From Xestospongia muta (taxonomy: Eukaryota; Porifera; Demospongiae; Haplosclerida; Petrosiidae): 64,000 nt of DNA. Numbering within the stretch: the stretch's first letter is position 1; every line of letters begins with the position of its first letter. The translations under genes and the position numbers were made by a program. The stretch lies in assembly GCA_963693285.1 (NCBI GenBank), contig OY848928.1, positions 2,418,501-2,482,500 of the forward strand. Reading direction: 5' to 3'. Positions 38,554 to 51,857 of the stretch are shown piece by piece. The notes under the pieces are model-generated. The model was given only the letters and a program-made list of their open reading frames with translations, made no database searches and was not told where the DNA came from.

Positions 38554-41500
38554 GCTCTAAACTCTTTATTTTAGAGTTTTAACCTATTTAGACTACTTTA
38601 TTAGTATATTTAAGACAGATAAACTTACTAAACTCTTTAGATCAACTTGTTTAACCAGTTTTCACAGTTAATTTCTAATTTTTTTTACCTTTAAAAAAGC
38701 TCTAAACTCTTTATTTTAGAGTTTTAACCTATTTAGACTACTTTATTAGTATATTAAAGACAGATAAACTTACTAAACTATTTAGATCAATTTATTTAAC
38801 CAGTTTTCAGAGTTAATTTCTGTTCTTTTTTACCTTTAAAAAAGCTCTAAACTCTTTATTTTAGAGTTTTAACCTATTTAGACTACTTTATTAGTATATT
38901 TAAGATAGATAAACTTACTAAACTCTTTAGATCAGCTTATTTAACCAGTTTTCACAGTTAATTTCCAATCTTTTTTAACTTTCAAAAAGCTCTAAACTTT
39001 TTATTTTAGAGTTTTAACCTATTTAGACTACTTTATTAGTATATTTAAGACAGATAAACTTACTAAACTCTTTAGATCAGCTTATTTAACCAGTTTTCAC
39101 AGTTAATTTCTAATCTTTTTTAACTTTTAGAAAGCTCTAAACTCTTTATTTTAGAGTTTTAACCTATTTAGACTACTTTATTAGTATATTTAAGACACAT
39201 AAACTTACTAAACTCTTTAGATCAGCTTATTTAACCAGTTTTCACAGTTAATTTCTAATCTTTTTTAACTTTTAGAAAGCTCTAAACTCTTTATTTTAGA
39301 GTTTTAACCTATTTAGACTACTTTATTAGTATATTTAAGACACATAAACTTACTAAACTCTTTAGATCAGCTTATTTAACCAGTTTTCACAGTTAATTTC
39401 TAATCTTTTTTAACTTTCAAAAAGCTCTAAACTCTTTATTTTAGATTTTTAACCTATTTAGACTACTTTATTAGTATATTTAAGACAGATAAACTTACTA
39501 AACTATTTAGATCAGCTTATTTAACCAGTTTTCACAGTTAATTTCCAATCTTTTTTAACTTTCAAAAAGCTCTAAACTCTTTATTTTAGAGTTTTAACCT
39601 ATTTAGACTACCTTATTAGTATATTTAAGACAGATAAACTTACTAAACTCTTTAGATCGGCTTATTTAACCAGTTTTCACAGTTAATTTCCAATTTTTTT
39701 AACTTTTAGAAAGCTCTAAACTCTTTATTTTAGAGTTTTAACCTATTTAGACTACTTTATTAGTATATTTAAGACACATAAAACTTACTAAACTCTTAAA
39801 TCAGCTTATTTAAACAGTTTTCACAGTTAATTTCTAATTTTTTTTAACTTTAAAAAAGCTCTAAACTCTTTATTTTAGAGTTTTAACCTATTTAGACTAC
39901 TTTATTAGTATATTTAAGACAGGTAAACTTACTAAACTCTTTAGATCAGCTTATTTAACCAGTTTTCACAGTTAATTTCTAATCTTTTTCAACTTTAAAA
40001 AAGCTCTAAACTCTTTATTTTAGAGTTTTAACCTATTTAGACTACTTTATTAGTATATTTAAGACAGATAAACTTACTAAAGTCTTTAGATCAGCTTATT
40101 TAACCAGTTTTCACAGTTAATTCCTAATCTTTTTCAACTTTCAAAAAGCTCTAAACTCTTTATTTTAGAGTTTTAACCTATTTAGACTACTTTATTAGTA
40201 TATTTAAGAGAGATAAACTTACTAAACTCTTTAGATCAGTTTATTTAACCAGTTTTCACAGTTACTTTCTAATCTTTTTTACCTTTAAAAAAGCTCTAAA
40301 CTCTTTATTTTAGAGTTTTAACCTATTTAGACTACTTTATTAGTATATTTAAGACAGATAAACTTACTAAACTCTTTAGATCAGCTTATTTAACCAGTTT
40401 TCACAGTTAATTTCTAATCTTTTTCAACTTTTAAAAAGCTCTAAACTCTTTATTTTAGAGTTTTAACCTATTTAGACTACTTTATTAGTATATTTAAGAC
40501 AGATAAACTTACTAAACTCTTTAGATCAGCTTATTTAACCAGTTTTCACAGTTAATTTCCAATCATTTTTAACTTTCAAAAAGCTCTAAACTCTTTATTT
40601 TAGAGTTTTAACCCCTTTAGACTACTTTATTAGTATATTTAAGACAGATAAACTTACTAAACTCTTTAGATCAGCTTATTTAACCAGTTTTCACAGTTGA
40701 TTTCTAATCATTTTTAACTTTCAAAAAGCTCTAAACTCTTTATTTTAGAGTTTTAACCTATTTAGACTACTTTATTAGTATATTTAAGACAGATAAACTT
40801 ACTAAACTCTTTAGATCAACTTGTTTAACCAGTTTTCACAGTTAATTTTTAATTTTTTTTACCTTTAAAAAAGCTCTAAACTCTTTATTTTAGAGTTTTA
40901 ACCTATTTAGACTACTTTATTAGTATATTAAAGACAGATAAACTTACTAAACTATTTAGATCAATTTATTTAACCAGTTTTCAGAGTTAATTTCTGTTCT
41001 TTTTTACCTTTAAAAAAGCTCTAAACTCTTTATTTTAGAGTTTTAACCTATTTAGACTACTTTATTAGTATATTTAAGATAGATAAACTTACTAAACTCT
41101 TTAGATCAGCTTATTTAACCAGTTTTCACAGTTAATTTCCAATCTTTTTTAACTTTCAAAAAGCTCTAAACTCTTTATTTTAGAGTTTTAACCTATTTAG
41201 ACTACTTTATTAGTATATTTAAGACAGATAAACTTACTAAACTCTTTAGATCAGCTTATTTAACCAGTTTTCACAGTTAATTTCTAATCTTTTTTAACTT
41301 TTAGAAAGCTCTAAACTCTTTATTTTAGAGTTTTAACCTATTTAGACTACTTTATTAGTATATTTAAGACACATAAACTTACTAAACTCTTTAGATCAGC
41401 TTATTTAACCAGTTTTCACAGTTAATTTCTAATCTTTTTTAACTTTTAGAAAGCTCTAAACTCTTTATTTTAGAGTTTTAACCTATTTAGACTACTTTAT

Positions 41501-42177
41501 TAGTATATTTAAGACACATAAACTTACTAAACTCTTTAGATCAGCTTATTTAACCAGTTTTCACAGTTAATTTCTAATCTTTTTTAACTTTCAAAAAGCT
41601 CTAAACTCTTTATTTTAGATTTTTAACCTATTTAGACTACTTTATTAGTATATTTAAGACAGATAAACTTACTAAACTATTTAGATCAGCTTATTTAACC
41701 AGTTTTCACAGTTAATTTCCAATCTTTTTTAACTTTCAAAAAGCTCTAAACTCTTTATTTTAGAGTTTTAACCTATTTAGACTACCTTATTAGTATATTT
41801 AAGACAGATAAACTTACTAAACTCTTTAGATCGGCTTATTTAACCAGTTTTCACAGTTAATTTCCAATCTTTTTTAACATTCAAAAAGCTCTAAACTCTT
41901 TATTTTAGAGTTTTAACCTATTTAGACTACTTTATTAGTATATTTAAGACAGATAAACTTACTAAACTCTTTAGATCAGCTTATTTAACCAGTTTTCACA
42001 GTTAATTTCTAATCTTTTTCAACTTTCAAAAAGCTCTAAACTCTTTATTTTAGAGTTTTAACCTATTTAGACTACTTTATTAGTATATTTAAGACAGATA
42101 AACTTACTAAACTCTTTAGATCAGCTTATTTAACCGGTTTTCACAGTTAATTTCTAATCTTTTTTAACTTTCAAAAA
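38554..42177 (+). repeat. 25-monomer higher-order repeat, unit B copy 2
   Basis: Counterpart of 15,814-19,437 at offset 22,740-22,741. CTGTT markers lie at 38,820 and 40,994, AACCCCTTT near 40,610, TTAACATTC near 41,875 and AACCGG near 42,133. It ends, as copy 2 of unit A does, two linkers after the AACCGG monomer. Confidence 0.85.
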
Positions 42178-45100
42178 GCTCTAAACTCTTTATTTTAGAG
42201 TTTTAACCTATTTAGACTACTTTATTAGTATATTTAAGACAGATAAACTTACTAAACTCTTTAGATCAGCTTATTTAACCAGTTTTCACAGTTAATTTCT
42301 AATCATTTTTAACTTTCAAAAAGCTCTAAACTCTTTATTTTAGAGTTTTAACCTATTTAGACTACCTTATTAGTATATTTAAGACAGATAAACTTACTAA
42401 ACTCTTTAGATCAGCTTATTTAACCAGTTTTCACAGTTAATTTCCAATCTTTTTTAACTTTCAAAAAGCTCTAAACTCTTTATTTTAGAGTTTTAACCTA
42501 TTTAGACTACTTTATTAGTATATTTAAGACAGATAAACTTACTAAACTCTTTAGATCAGCTTATTTAACCAGTTTTCACAGTTAATTTCTAATCATTTTT
42601 AACTTTCAAAAAGCTCTAAACTCTTTATTTTAGAGTTTTAACCTATTTAGACTACTTTATTAGTATATTTAAGACAGATAAACTTACTAAACTCTTTAGA
42701 TCAGCTTATTTAACCAGTTTTCACAGTTAATTTCTAATCTTTTTCAACTTTGAAAAAGCTCTATACTCTTTATTTTAGAGTTTTAACCTATTTAGACTAC
42801 TTTATTAGTATATTTAAGACAGATAAACTTACTAAACTCTTTAGATCAGCTTATTTAACCAGTTTTCACAGTTAATTTCTAATCTTTTTTAACTTTCAAA
42901 AAGCTCTAAACTCTTTATTTTAGAGTTTTAACCTATTTAGACTACGTTATTAGTATATTTAAGACAGATAAACTTACTAAACTCTTTAGAACAGCTTATT
43001 TAACCCGTTTTCACAGTTAATTTCTAATCTTTTTCAACTTTCAAAAAGCTCTAAACTCTTTATTTTAGAGTTTTAACCTATTTAGACTACTTTATTAGTA
43101 TATTTAAGACAGATAAACTTACTAAAGTCTTTAGATCAGCTTATTTAACCAGTTTTCACAGTTAATTTCTAATCTTTTTTACCTTTAAAAAAGCTCTAAA
43201 CTCTTTATTTTAGAGTTTTAACCTATTTAGACTACTTTATTAGTATATTTAAGACAGATAAACTTACTAAACTCTTTAGATCAGCTTATTTAACCAGTTT
43301 TCACAGTTAATTTCTAATCTTTTTCAACTTTTAAAAAGCTCTAAAATCTTTATTTTAGAGTTTTAACCTATTTAGACTACTTTATTAGTATATTTAAGAC
43401 AGATAAACTTACTAAACTCTTTCGATCAGCTTATTTAACCAGTTTTCACAGTTCATTTCTAATCTTTTTCAACTTTTAAAAAGCTCTAAAATCTTTATTT
43501 TAGAGTTTTAACCTATTTAGACTACTTTATTAGTATATTTAAGACAGATAAACTTACTAAACTCTTTAGATCAGCTTATTTAACCAGTTTTCACAGTTAA
43601 TTTCTAATCATTTTTAACTTTCAAAATGATCTAGACTCTTTATTTTAGAGTTTTATCCTATTTAGACTACTTTATTAGTATATTTAAGACAGATAAACTT
43701 ACTAAACTCTTTAGATCAGCTTATTTAACCAGTTTTCACAGTTAATTCCTAATCTTTTTCAACTTTGAAAAAGCTCTAAACTCTTTATTTTAGAGTTTTA
43801 ACCTATTTAGACTACTTTATTAGTATATTTAAGACAGATAAACTGACTAAACTCTTTAGATCAGCTTATTTAACCAGTTTTCACAGTTAATTTCTAATCT
43901 TTTTCAACTTTCAAAAAGCTCTAAACTCTTTATTTTAGAGTTTTAACCTATTTAGACTACTTTATTAGTATATTTAAGACAGATAAACTTACTAAACTCT
44001 TTAGATCAGCTTATTTAACCAGTTTTCACAGTTAATTTCTAATCTTTTTTAACTTTCAAAAAGCTCTAAACTCTTTATTTTAGAGTTTTAACCTATTTAG
44101 ACTACTTTATTAGTATATTTAAGACACATAAAACTTACTAAACTCTTAAATCAGCTTATTTAACCAGTTTTCACAGTTAATTTCTAATTTTTTTTACCTT
44201 TAAAAAAGCTCTAAACTCTTTATTTTAGAGTTTTAACCTATTTAGACTACTTTATTAGTATATTTAAGACAGGTAAACTTACTAAAGTCTTTAGATCAGC
44301 TTATTTAACCAGTTTTCACAGTTAATTCCTAATCTTTTTCAACTTTCAAAAAGCTCTAAACTCTTTATTTTAGAGTTTTAACCTATTTAGACTACTTTAT
44401 TAGTATATTTAAGAGAGATAAACTTACTAAACTCTTTAGTTCAGTTTATTTAACCAGTTTTCACAGTTACTTTCTAATCTTTTTTACCTTTAAAAAAGCT
44501 CTAAACTCTTTATTTTAGAGTTTTAACCTATTTAGACTACTTTATTAGTATATTTAAGACAGATAAACTTACTAAACTCTTTAGATCAGCTTATTTAACC
44601 AGTTTTCACAGTTCATTTCTAATCTTTTTCAACTTTTAAAAAGCTCTAAACTCTTTATTTTAGAGTTTTAACCTATTTAGACTACTTTATTAGTATATTT
44701 AAGACAGATAAACTTACTAAACTCTTTAGATCAGCTTATTTAACCAGTTTTCACAGTTAATTTCTAATCATTTTTAACTTTCAAAAAGCTCTAAACTCTT
44801 TATTTTAGAGTTTTAACCTATTTAGACTACTTTATTAGTATATTTAAGACAGATAAACTTACTAAACTCTTTAGATCAGCTTATTTAACCAGTTTTCACA
44901 GTTGATTTCTAATCATTTTTAACTTTCAAAAAGCTCTAAACTCTTTATTTTAGAGTTTTAACCTATTTAGACTACTTTATTAGTATATTTAAGACAGATA
45001 AACTTACTAAACTCTTTAGATCAACTTGTTTAACCAGTTTTCACAGTTAATTTCTAATTTTTTTTACCTTTAAAAAAGCTCTAAACTCTTTATTTTAGAG

Positions 45101-48039
45101 TTTTAACCTATTTAGACTACTTTATTAGTATATTAAAGACAGATAAACTTACTAAACTATTTAGATCAATTTATTTAACCAGGTTTCAGAGTTAATTTCT
45201 GTTCTTTTTTACCTTTAAAAAAGCTCTAAACTCTTTATTTTAGAGTTTTAACCTATTTAGACTACTTTATTAGTATATTTAAGATAGATAAACTTACTAA
45301 ACTCTTTAGATCAGCTTATTCAACCAGTTTTCACAGTTAATTTCCAATCTTTTTTAACTTTCAAAAAGCTCTAAACTCTTTATTTTAGAGTTTTAACCTA
45401 TTTAGACTACTTTATTAGTATATTTAAGACAGATAAACTTACTAAACTCTTTAGATCAGCTTATTTAACCAGTTTTCACAGTTAATTTCTAATCTTTTTT
45501 AACTTTTAGAAAGCTCTAAACTCTTTATTTTAGAGTTTTAACCTATTTAGACTACTTTATTAGTATATTTAAGACACATAAACTTACTAAACTCTTTAGA
45601 TCAGCTTATTTAACCAGTTTTCACAGTTAATTTCTAATCTTTTTTAACTTTTAGAAAGCTCTAAACTCTTTATTTTAGAGTTTTAACCTATTTAGACTAC
45701 TTTATTAGTATATTTAAGACACATAAACTTACTAAACTCTTTAGATCAGCTTATTTAACCAGTTTTCACAGTTAATTTCTAATCTTTTTTAACTTTCAAA
45801 AAGCTCTAAACTCTTTATTTTAGATTTTTAACCTATTTAGACTACTTTATTAGTATATTTAAGACAGATAAACTTACTAAACTATTTAGATCAGCTTATT
45901 TAACCAGTTTTCACAGTTAATTTCCAATCTTTTTTAACTTTCAAAAAGCTCTAAACTCTTTATTTTAGAGTTTTAACCTATTTAGACTACCTTATTAGTA
46001 TATTTAAGACAGATAAACTTACTAAACTCTTTAGATCGGCTTATTTAACCAGTTTTCACAGTTAATTTCCAATCTTTTTAACTTTTAGAAAGCTCTAAAC
46101 TCTTTATTTTAGAGTTTTAACCTATTTAGACTACTTTATTAGTATATTTAAGACACATAAAACTTACTAAACTCTTCAATCAGCTTATTTAACCAGTTTT
46201 CACAGTTAATTTCTAATTTTTTTTACCTTTAAAAAAGCTCTAAACTCTTTATTTTAGAGTTTTAACCTATTTAGACTACTTTATTAGTATATTTAAGACA
46301 GGTAAACTTACTAAACTCTTTAGATCAGCTTATTTAACCAGTTTTCACAGTTAATTTCTAATCTTTTTCAACTTTAAAAAAGCTCTAAACTCTTTATTTT
46401 AGAGTTTTAACCTATTTAGACTACTTTATTAGTATATTTAAGACAGATAAACTTACTAAAGTCTTTAGATCAGCTTATTTAACCAGTTTTCACAGTTAAT
46501 TCCTAATCTTTTTTACCTTTCAAAAAGCTCTAAACTCTTTATTTTAGAGTTTTAACCTATTTAGACTACTTTATTAGTATATTTAAGAGAGATAAACTTA
46601 CTAAACTCTTTAGATCAGTTTATTTAACCAGTTTTCACAGTTACTTTCTAATCTTTTTTACCTTTAAAAAAGCTCTAAACTCTTTATTTTAGAGTTTTAA
46701 CCTATTTAGACTACTTTATTAGTATATTTAAGACAGATAAACTTACTAAACTCTTTAGATCAGCTTATTTAACCAGTTTTCACAGTTAATTTCTAATCTT
46801 TTTCAACTTTTAAAAAGCTCTAAACTCTTTATTTTAGAGTTTTAACCTATTTAGACTACTTTATTAGTATATTTAAGACAGATAAACTTACTAAACTCTT
46901 TAGATCAGCTTATTTAACCAGTTTTCACAGTTAATTTCCAATCATTTTTAACTTTCAAAAAGCTCTAAACTCTTTATTTTAGAGTTTTAACCTCTTTAGA
47001 CTACTTTATTAGTATATTTAAGACAGATAAACTTACTAAACTCTTTAGATCAGCTTATTTAACCAGTTTTCACAGTTGATTTCTAATCATTTTTAACTTT
47101 CAAAAAGCTCTAAACTCTTTATTTTAGAGTTTTAACCTATTTAGACTACTTTATTAGTATATTTAAGACAGATAAACTTACTAAACTCTTTAAATCAACT
47201 TGTTTAACCAGTTTTCACAGTTAATTTCTAATTTTTTTTACCTTTAAAAAAGCTCTAAACTCTTTATTTTAGAGTTTTAACCTATTTAGACTACTTTATT
47301 AGTATATTAAAGACAGATAAACTTACTAAACTATTTAGATCAATTTATTTAACCAGTTTTCAGAGTTAATTTCTGTTCTTTTTTACCTTTAAAAAAGCTC
47401 TAAACTCTTTATTTTAGAGTTTTAACCTATTTAGACTACTTTATTAGTATATTTAAGAAAGATAAACTTACTAAACTCTTTAGATCAGCTTATTTAACCA
47501 GTTTTCACAGTTAATTTCCAATCTTTTTTAACTTTCAAAAAGCTCTAAACTCTTTATTTTAGAGTTTTAACCTATTTAGACTACTTTATTAGTATATTTA
47601 AGACAGATAAACTTACTAAACTCTTTAGATCAGCTTATTTAACCAGTTTTCACAGTTAATTTCTAATCTTTTTTAACTTTTAGAAAGCTCTAAACTCTTT
47701 ATTTTAGAGTTTTAACCTATTTAGACTACTTTATTAGTATATTTAAGACACATAAACTTACTAAACTCTTTAGATCAGCTTATTTAACCAGTTTTCACAG
47801 TTAATTTCTAATCTTTTCTAACTTTTAGAAAGCTCTAAACTCTTTATTTTAGAGTTTTAACCTATTTAGACTACTTTATTAGTATATTTAAGACACATAA
47901 ACTTACTAAACTCTTTAGATCAGCTTATTTAACCAGTTTTCACAGTTAATTTCTAATCTTTTTTAACTTTCAAAAAGCTCTAAACTCTTTATTTTAGATT
48001 TTTAACCTATTTAGACTACTTTATTAGTATATTTAAGAC

Positions 48040-48115
48040 AGATAAACTTACTAAACTATTTAGATCAGCTTATTTAACCAGTTTTCAATCTTTTTTAACA
48101 TTCAAAAAGCTCTAA
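48040..48115 (+). repeat. Truncated monomer junction, unit B
   Basis: Same out-of-register junction as at 25,490, here at 48,086/48,087, offset 22,596. Because the breakpoint is shared, the deletion happened once before the 23-kb duplication. It is a unique-looking anchor for aligning the two units. Confidence 0.85.
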
Positions 48116-51100
48116 ACTCTTTATTTTAGAGTTTTAACCTATTTAGACTACTTTATTAGTATATTTAAGACAGATAAACTTACTAAACTCTTTAGATCAG
48201 CTTATTTAACCAGTTTTCACAGTTAATTTCTAATCTTTTTCAACTTTCAAAAAGCTCTAAACTCTTTATTTTAGAGTTTTAACCTATTTAGACTACTTTA
48301 TTAGTATATTTAAGACAGATAAACTTACTAAACTCTTTAGATCAGCTTATTTAACCGGTTTTCACAGTTAATTTCTAATCTTTTTTAACTTTCAAAAAGC
48401 TCTAAACTCTTTATTTTAGAGTTTTAACCTATTTAGACTACTTTATTAGTATATTTAAGACAGATAAACTTACTAAACTCTTTAGATCAGCTTATTTAAC
48501 CAGTTTTCACAGTTAATTTCAAATCATTTTTAACTTTCAAAAAGCTCTAAACTCTTTATTTTAGAGTTTTAACCTATTTAGACTACCTTATTAATATATT
48601 TAAGACAGATAAACTTACTAAACTCTTTAGATCGGCTTATTTAACCAGTTTTCACAGTTAATTTCCAATCTTTTTTAACTTTCAAAAAGCTCTAAACTCT
48701 TTATTTTAGAGTTTTAACCTATTTAGACTACTTTATTAGTATATTTAAGACAGATAAACTTACTAAACTCTTTAGATCAGCTTATTTAACCAGTTTTCAC
48801 AGTTAATTTCTAATCATTTTTAACTTTCAAAAAGCTCTAAACTCTTTATTTTAGAGTTTTAACCTATTTAGACCACTTTATTAGTATATTTAAGACAGAT
48901 AAACTTACTAAACTCTTTAGATCAGCTTATTTAACCAGTTTTCACAGTTAATTTCTAATCTTTTTCAACTTTGAAAAAGCTCTTTACTCTTTATTTTAGA
49001 GTTTTAACCTATTTAGACTACTTTATTAGTATATTTAATAGAGATAAACTTACTAAACTCTTTAGATCAGCTTATTTAACCAGTTTTCACAGTTAATTTC
49101 TAATCTTTTTTAACTTTCAAAAAGCTCTAAACTCTTTATTTTAGAGTTTTAACCTATTTAGACTACGTTATTAGTATATTTAAGACAGATAAACTTACTA
49201 AACTCTTTAGAACAGCTTATTTAACCCGTTTTCACAGTTAATTTCTAATCTTTTTGAACTTTCAAAAAGCTCTAAACTCTTTATTTTAGAGTTTTAACCT
49301 ATTTAGACTACTTTATTAGTATATTTAAGACAGATAAACTTACTAAAGTCTTTAGATCAGCTTATTTAACCAGTTTTCACAGTTAATTTCTAATCTTTTT
49401 ACCTTTAAAAAAGCTCTAAACTCTTTATTTTAGAGTTTTAACCTATTTAGACTACTTTATTAGTATATTTAAGACAGATAAACTTAATAAACTCTTTAGA
49501 TCAGCTTATTTAACCAGTTTTCACAGTTAATTTCTAATCTTTTTCAACTTTTAAAAAGCTCTAAAATCTTTATTTTAGAGTTTTAACCTATTTAGACTAC
49601 TTTATTAGTATATTTAAGACAGATAAACTTACTAAACTCTTTCGATCAGCTTATTTAACTAGTTTTCACAGTTAATTTCTAATCTTTTTCAACTTTTAAA
49701 AAGCTCTAAAATCTTTATTTTAGAGTTTTAACCTATTTAGACTACTTTATTAGTATATTTAAGACAGATAAACTTACTAAACTCTTTAGATCAGCTTATT
49801 TAACCAGTTTTCACAGTTAATTTCTAATCATTTTTAACTTTCAAAAAGATCTAAACTCTTTATTTTAGAGTTTTATCCTATTTAGACTACTTTATTAGTA
49901 TATTTAAGACAGATAAACTTACTAAACTCTTTAGATCAGCTTATTTAACCAGTTTTCACAGTTAATTCCTAATCTTTTTCAACTTTGAAAAAGCTCTAAA
50001 CTCTTTATTTTAGAGTTTTAACCTATTTAGACTACTTTATTAGTATATTTAAGACAGATAAACTTACTAAACTCTTTAGATCAGTTTATTTAACCAGTTT
50101 TCACAGTTAATTTCTAATCTTTTTTACCTTTAAAAAAGCTCTAAACTCTTTATTTTAGAGTTTTAACCTATTTAGACTACTTTATTAGTATATTTAAGAC
50201 AGATAAACTTACTAAACTCTTTAGATCAGCTTATTTAACCAGTTTTCACAGTTAATTTCTACTCTTTTTTACCTTTAAAAAAGCTCTAAACTCTTTATTT
50301 TAGAGTTTTAACCTATTTAGACTACTTTATTAGTATATTTAAGACAGATAAACTTACTAAACTCTTTAGATCAGCTTATTTAACCAGTTTTCACAGTTAA
50401 TTTCTAATCTTTTTCAACTTTTAAAAAGCTCTAAACTCTTTATTTTAGAGTTTTAACCTATTTAGACTACTTTATTAGTATATTTAAGACAGATAAACTT
50501 ACTAAACTCTTTAGATCAGCTTATTTAACCAGTTTTCACAGTTAATTTCTAATTTTTTTTAACTTTTAGAAAGCTCTAAATTCTTTATTTTAGAGTTTTA
50601 ACCTATTTAGACTACTTTATTAGTATATTTAAGACACATAAACTTACTAAACTCTTAAATCAGCTTATTTAACCAGTTTTCACAGTTAATTTCTAACTTT
50701 TTTTACCTTTAAAAAAGCTCTAAACTCTTTATTTTAGAGTTTTAACCTATTTAGACTACTTTATTAGTATATTTAAGACAGATAAACTTACTAAACTCTT
50801 TAGATCAGTTTATTTAACCAGTTTTCACAGTTAATTTCTAATCTTTTTTACCTTTAAAAAAGCTCTAAACTCTTTATTTTAGAGTTTTAACCTATTTAGA
50901 CTACTTTATTAGTATATTTAAGAGAGATAAACTTACTAAACTCTTTACATCAGCTTATTTAACCAGTTTTCACCGTTAATTTCTAATCTTTTTCAACTTT
51001 GAAAAAGCTCTAAACTCTTTATTTTAGAGTTTTAACCTATTTAGACTACTTTATTAGTATATTTAAGACAGATAAACTTACTAAACTCTTTAGATCAGCT

Positions 51101-51857
51101 TATTTAACCAGTTTTCACAGTTAATTTCTAATTTTTTTAACTTTTAGAAAGCTCTAAACTCTTTATTTTAGAGTTTTAACCTATTTAGACTACTTTATTA
51201 GTGTAATTAAGACAGAAAAACTTACTAAACTCTTTAGATCAGCTTATTTAACCAGTTTTCACAGTTAATTTCTAATCTTTTTCAACTTTTAAAAAGCTCT
51301 AAACTCTTTATTTTAGAGTTTTAACCTATTTAGACTACTTTATTAGTATATTTAAGACAGATAAACTTACTAAACTCTTTAGATCAGCTTATTTAACCAG
51401 TTTTCACAGTTAATTTCTAATCATTTTTAACTTTCAAAAAGCTCTAAACTCTTTATTTTAGAGTTTTAACCTATTTAGACTACGTTATTAGTATATTTAA
51501 GAGAGATAAACTTACTAAACTCTTTAGATCAGCTTATTTAACCAGTTTTCACAGTTAATTTCTAATATTTTTCAACTTTGAAAAAGCTCTAAACTCTTTA
51601 TTTTAGAGTTTTAACCTATTTAGACTACTTTATTAGTATATTTAAGACAGAAAAACTTACTAAAGTCTTTAGATCAGCTTATTTAACCAGTTTTCACAGT
51701 TAATTTCTAATCTTTTTTTCCTTTAAAAAAGCTCTAACCTCTTTATTTTAGAGTTTTAACCTATTTAGACTACTTTATTAGTATATTTAAGACAGATAAA
51801 CTTACTAAACTCTTTAGATCAGCTTATTTAACCAGTTTTCACAGTTAATTTCTAATC

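Larger units (their letters stand above)
29262..51857 (+). repeat. Giant higher-order repeat, unit B (~156 monomers, 22.6 kb)
   Basis: Second tandem copy of unit A. Relative to A it lacks two monomers corresponding to about 5.95-6.25 kb, four corresponding to about 8.42-9.00 kb, and three corresponding to a local duplication at about 20.02-20.46 kb. It has one extra monomer at about 43.17-43.31 kb and one at about 46.94-47.08 kb. The net difference of seven monomers accounts for the ~1,014-bp length difference. Alignment ends at 51,857, where the linker class changes from the one at 29,262. Between these events the copies differ only at scattered single bases, for example AACTGACTAAAC near 43,843. 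Confidence 0.88.
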
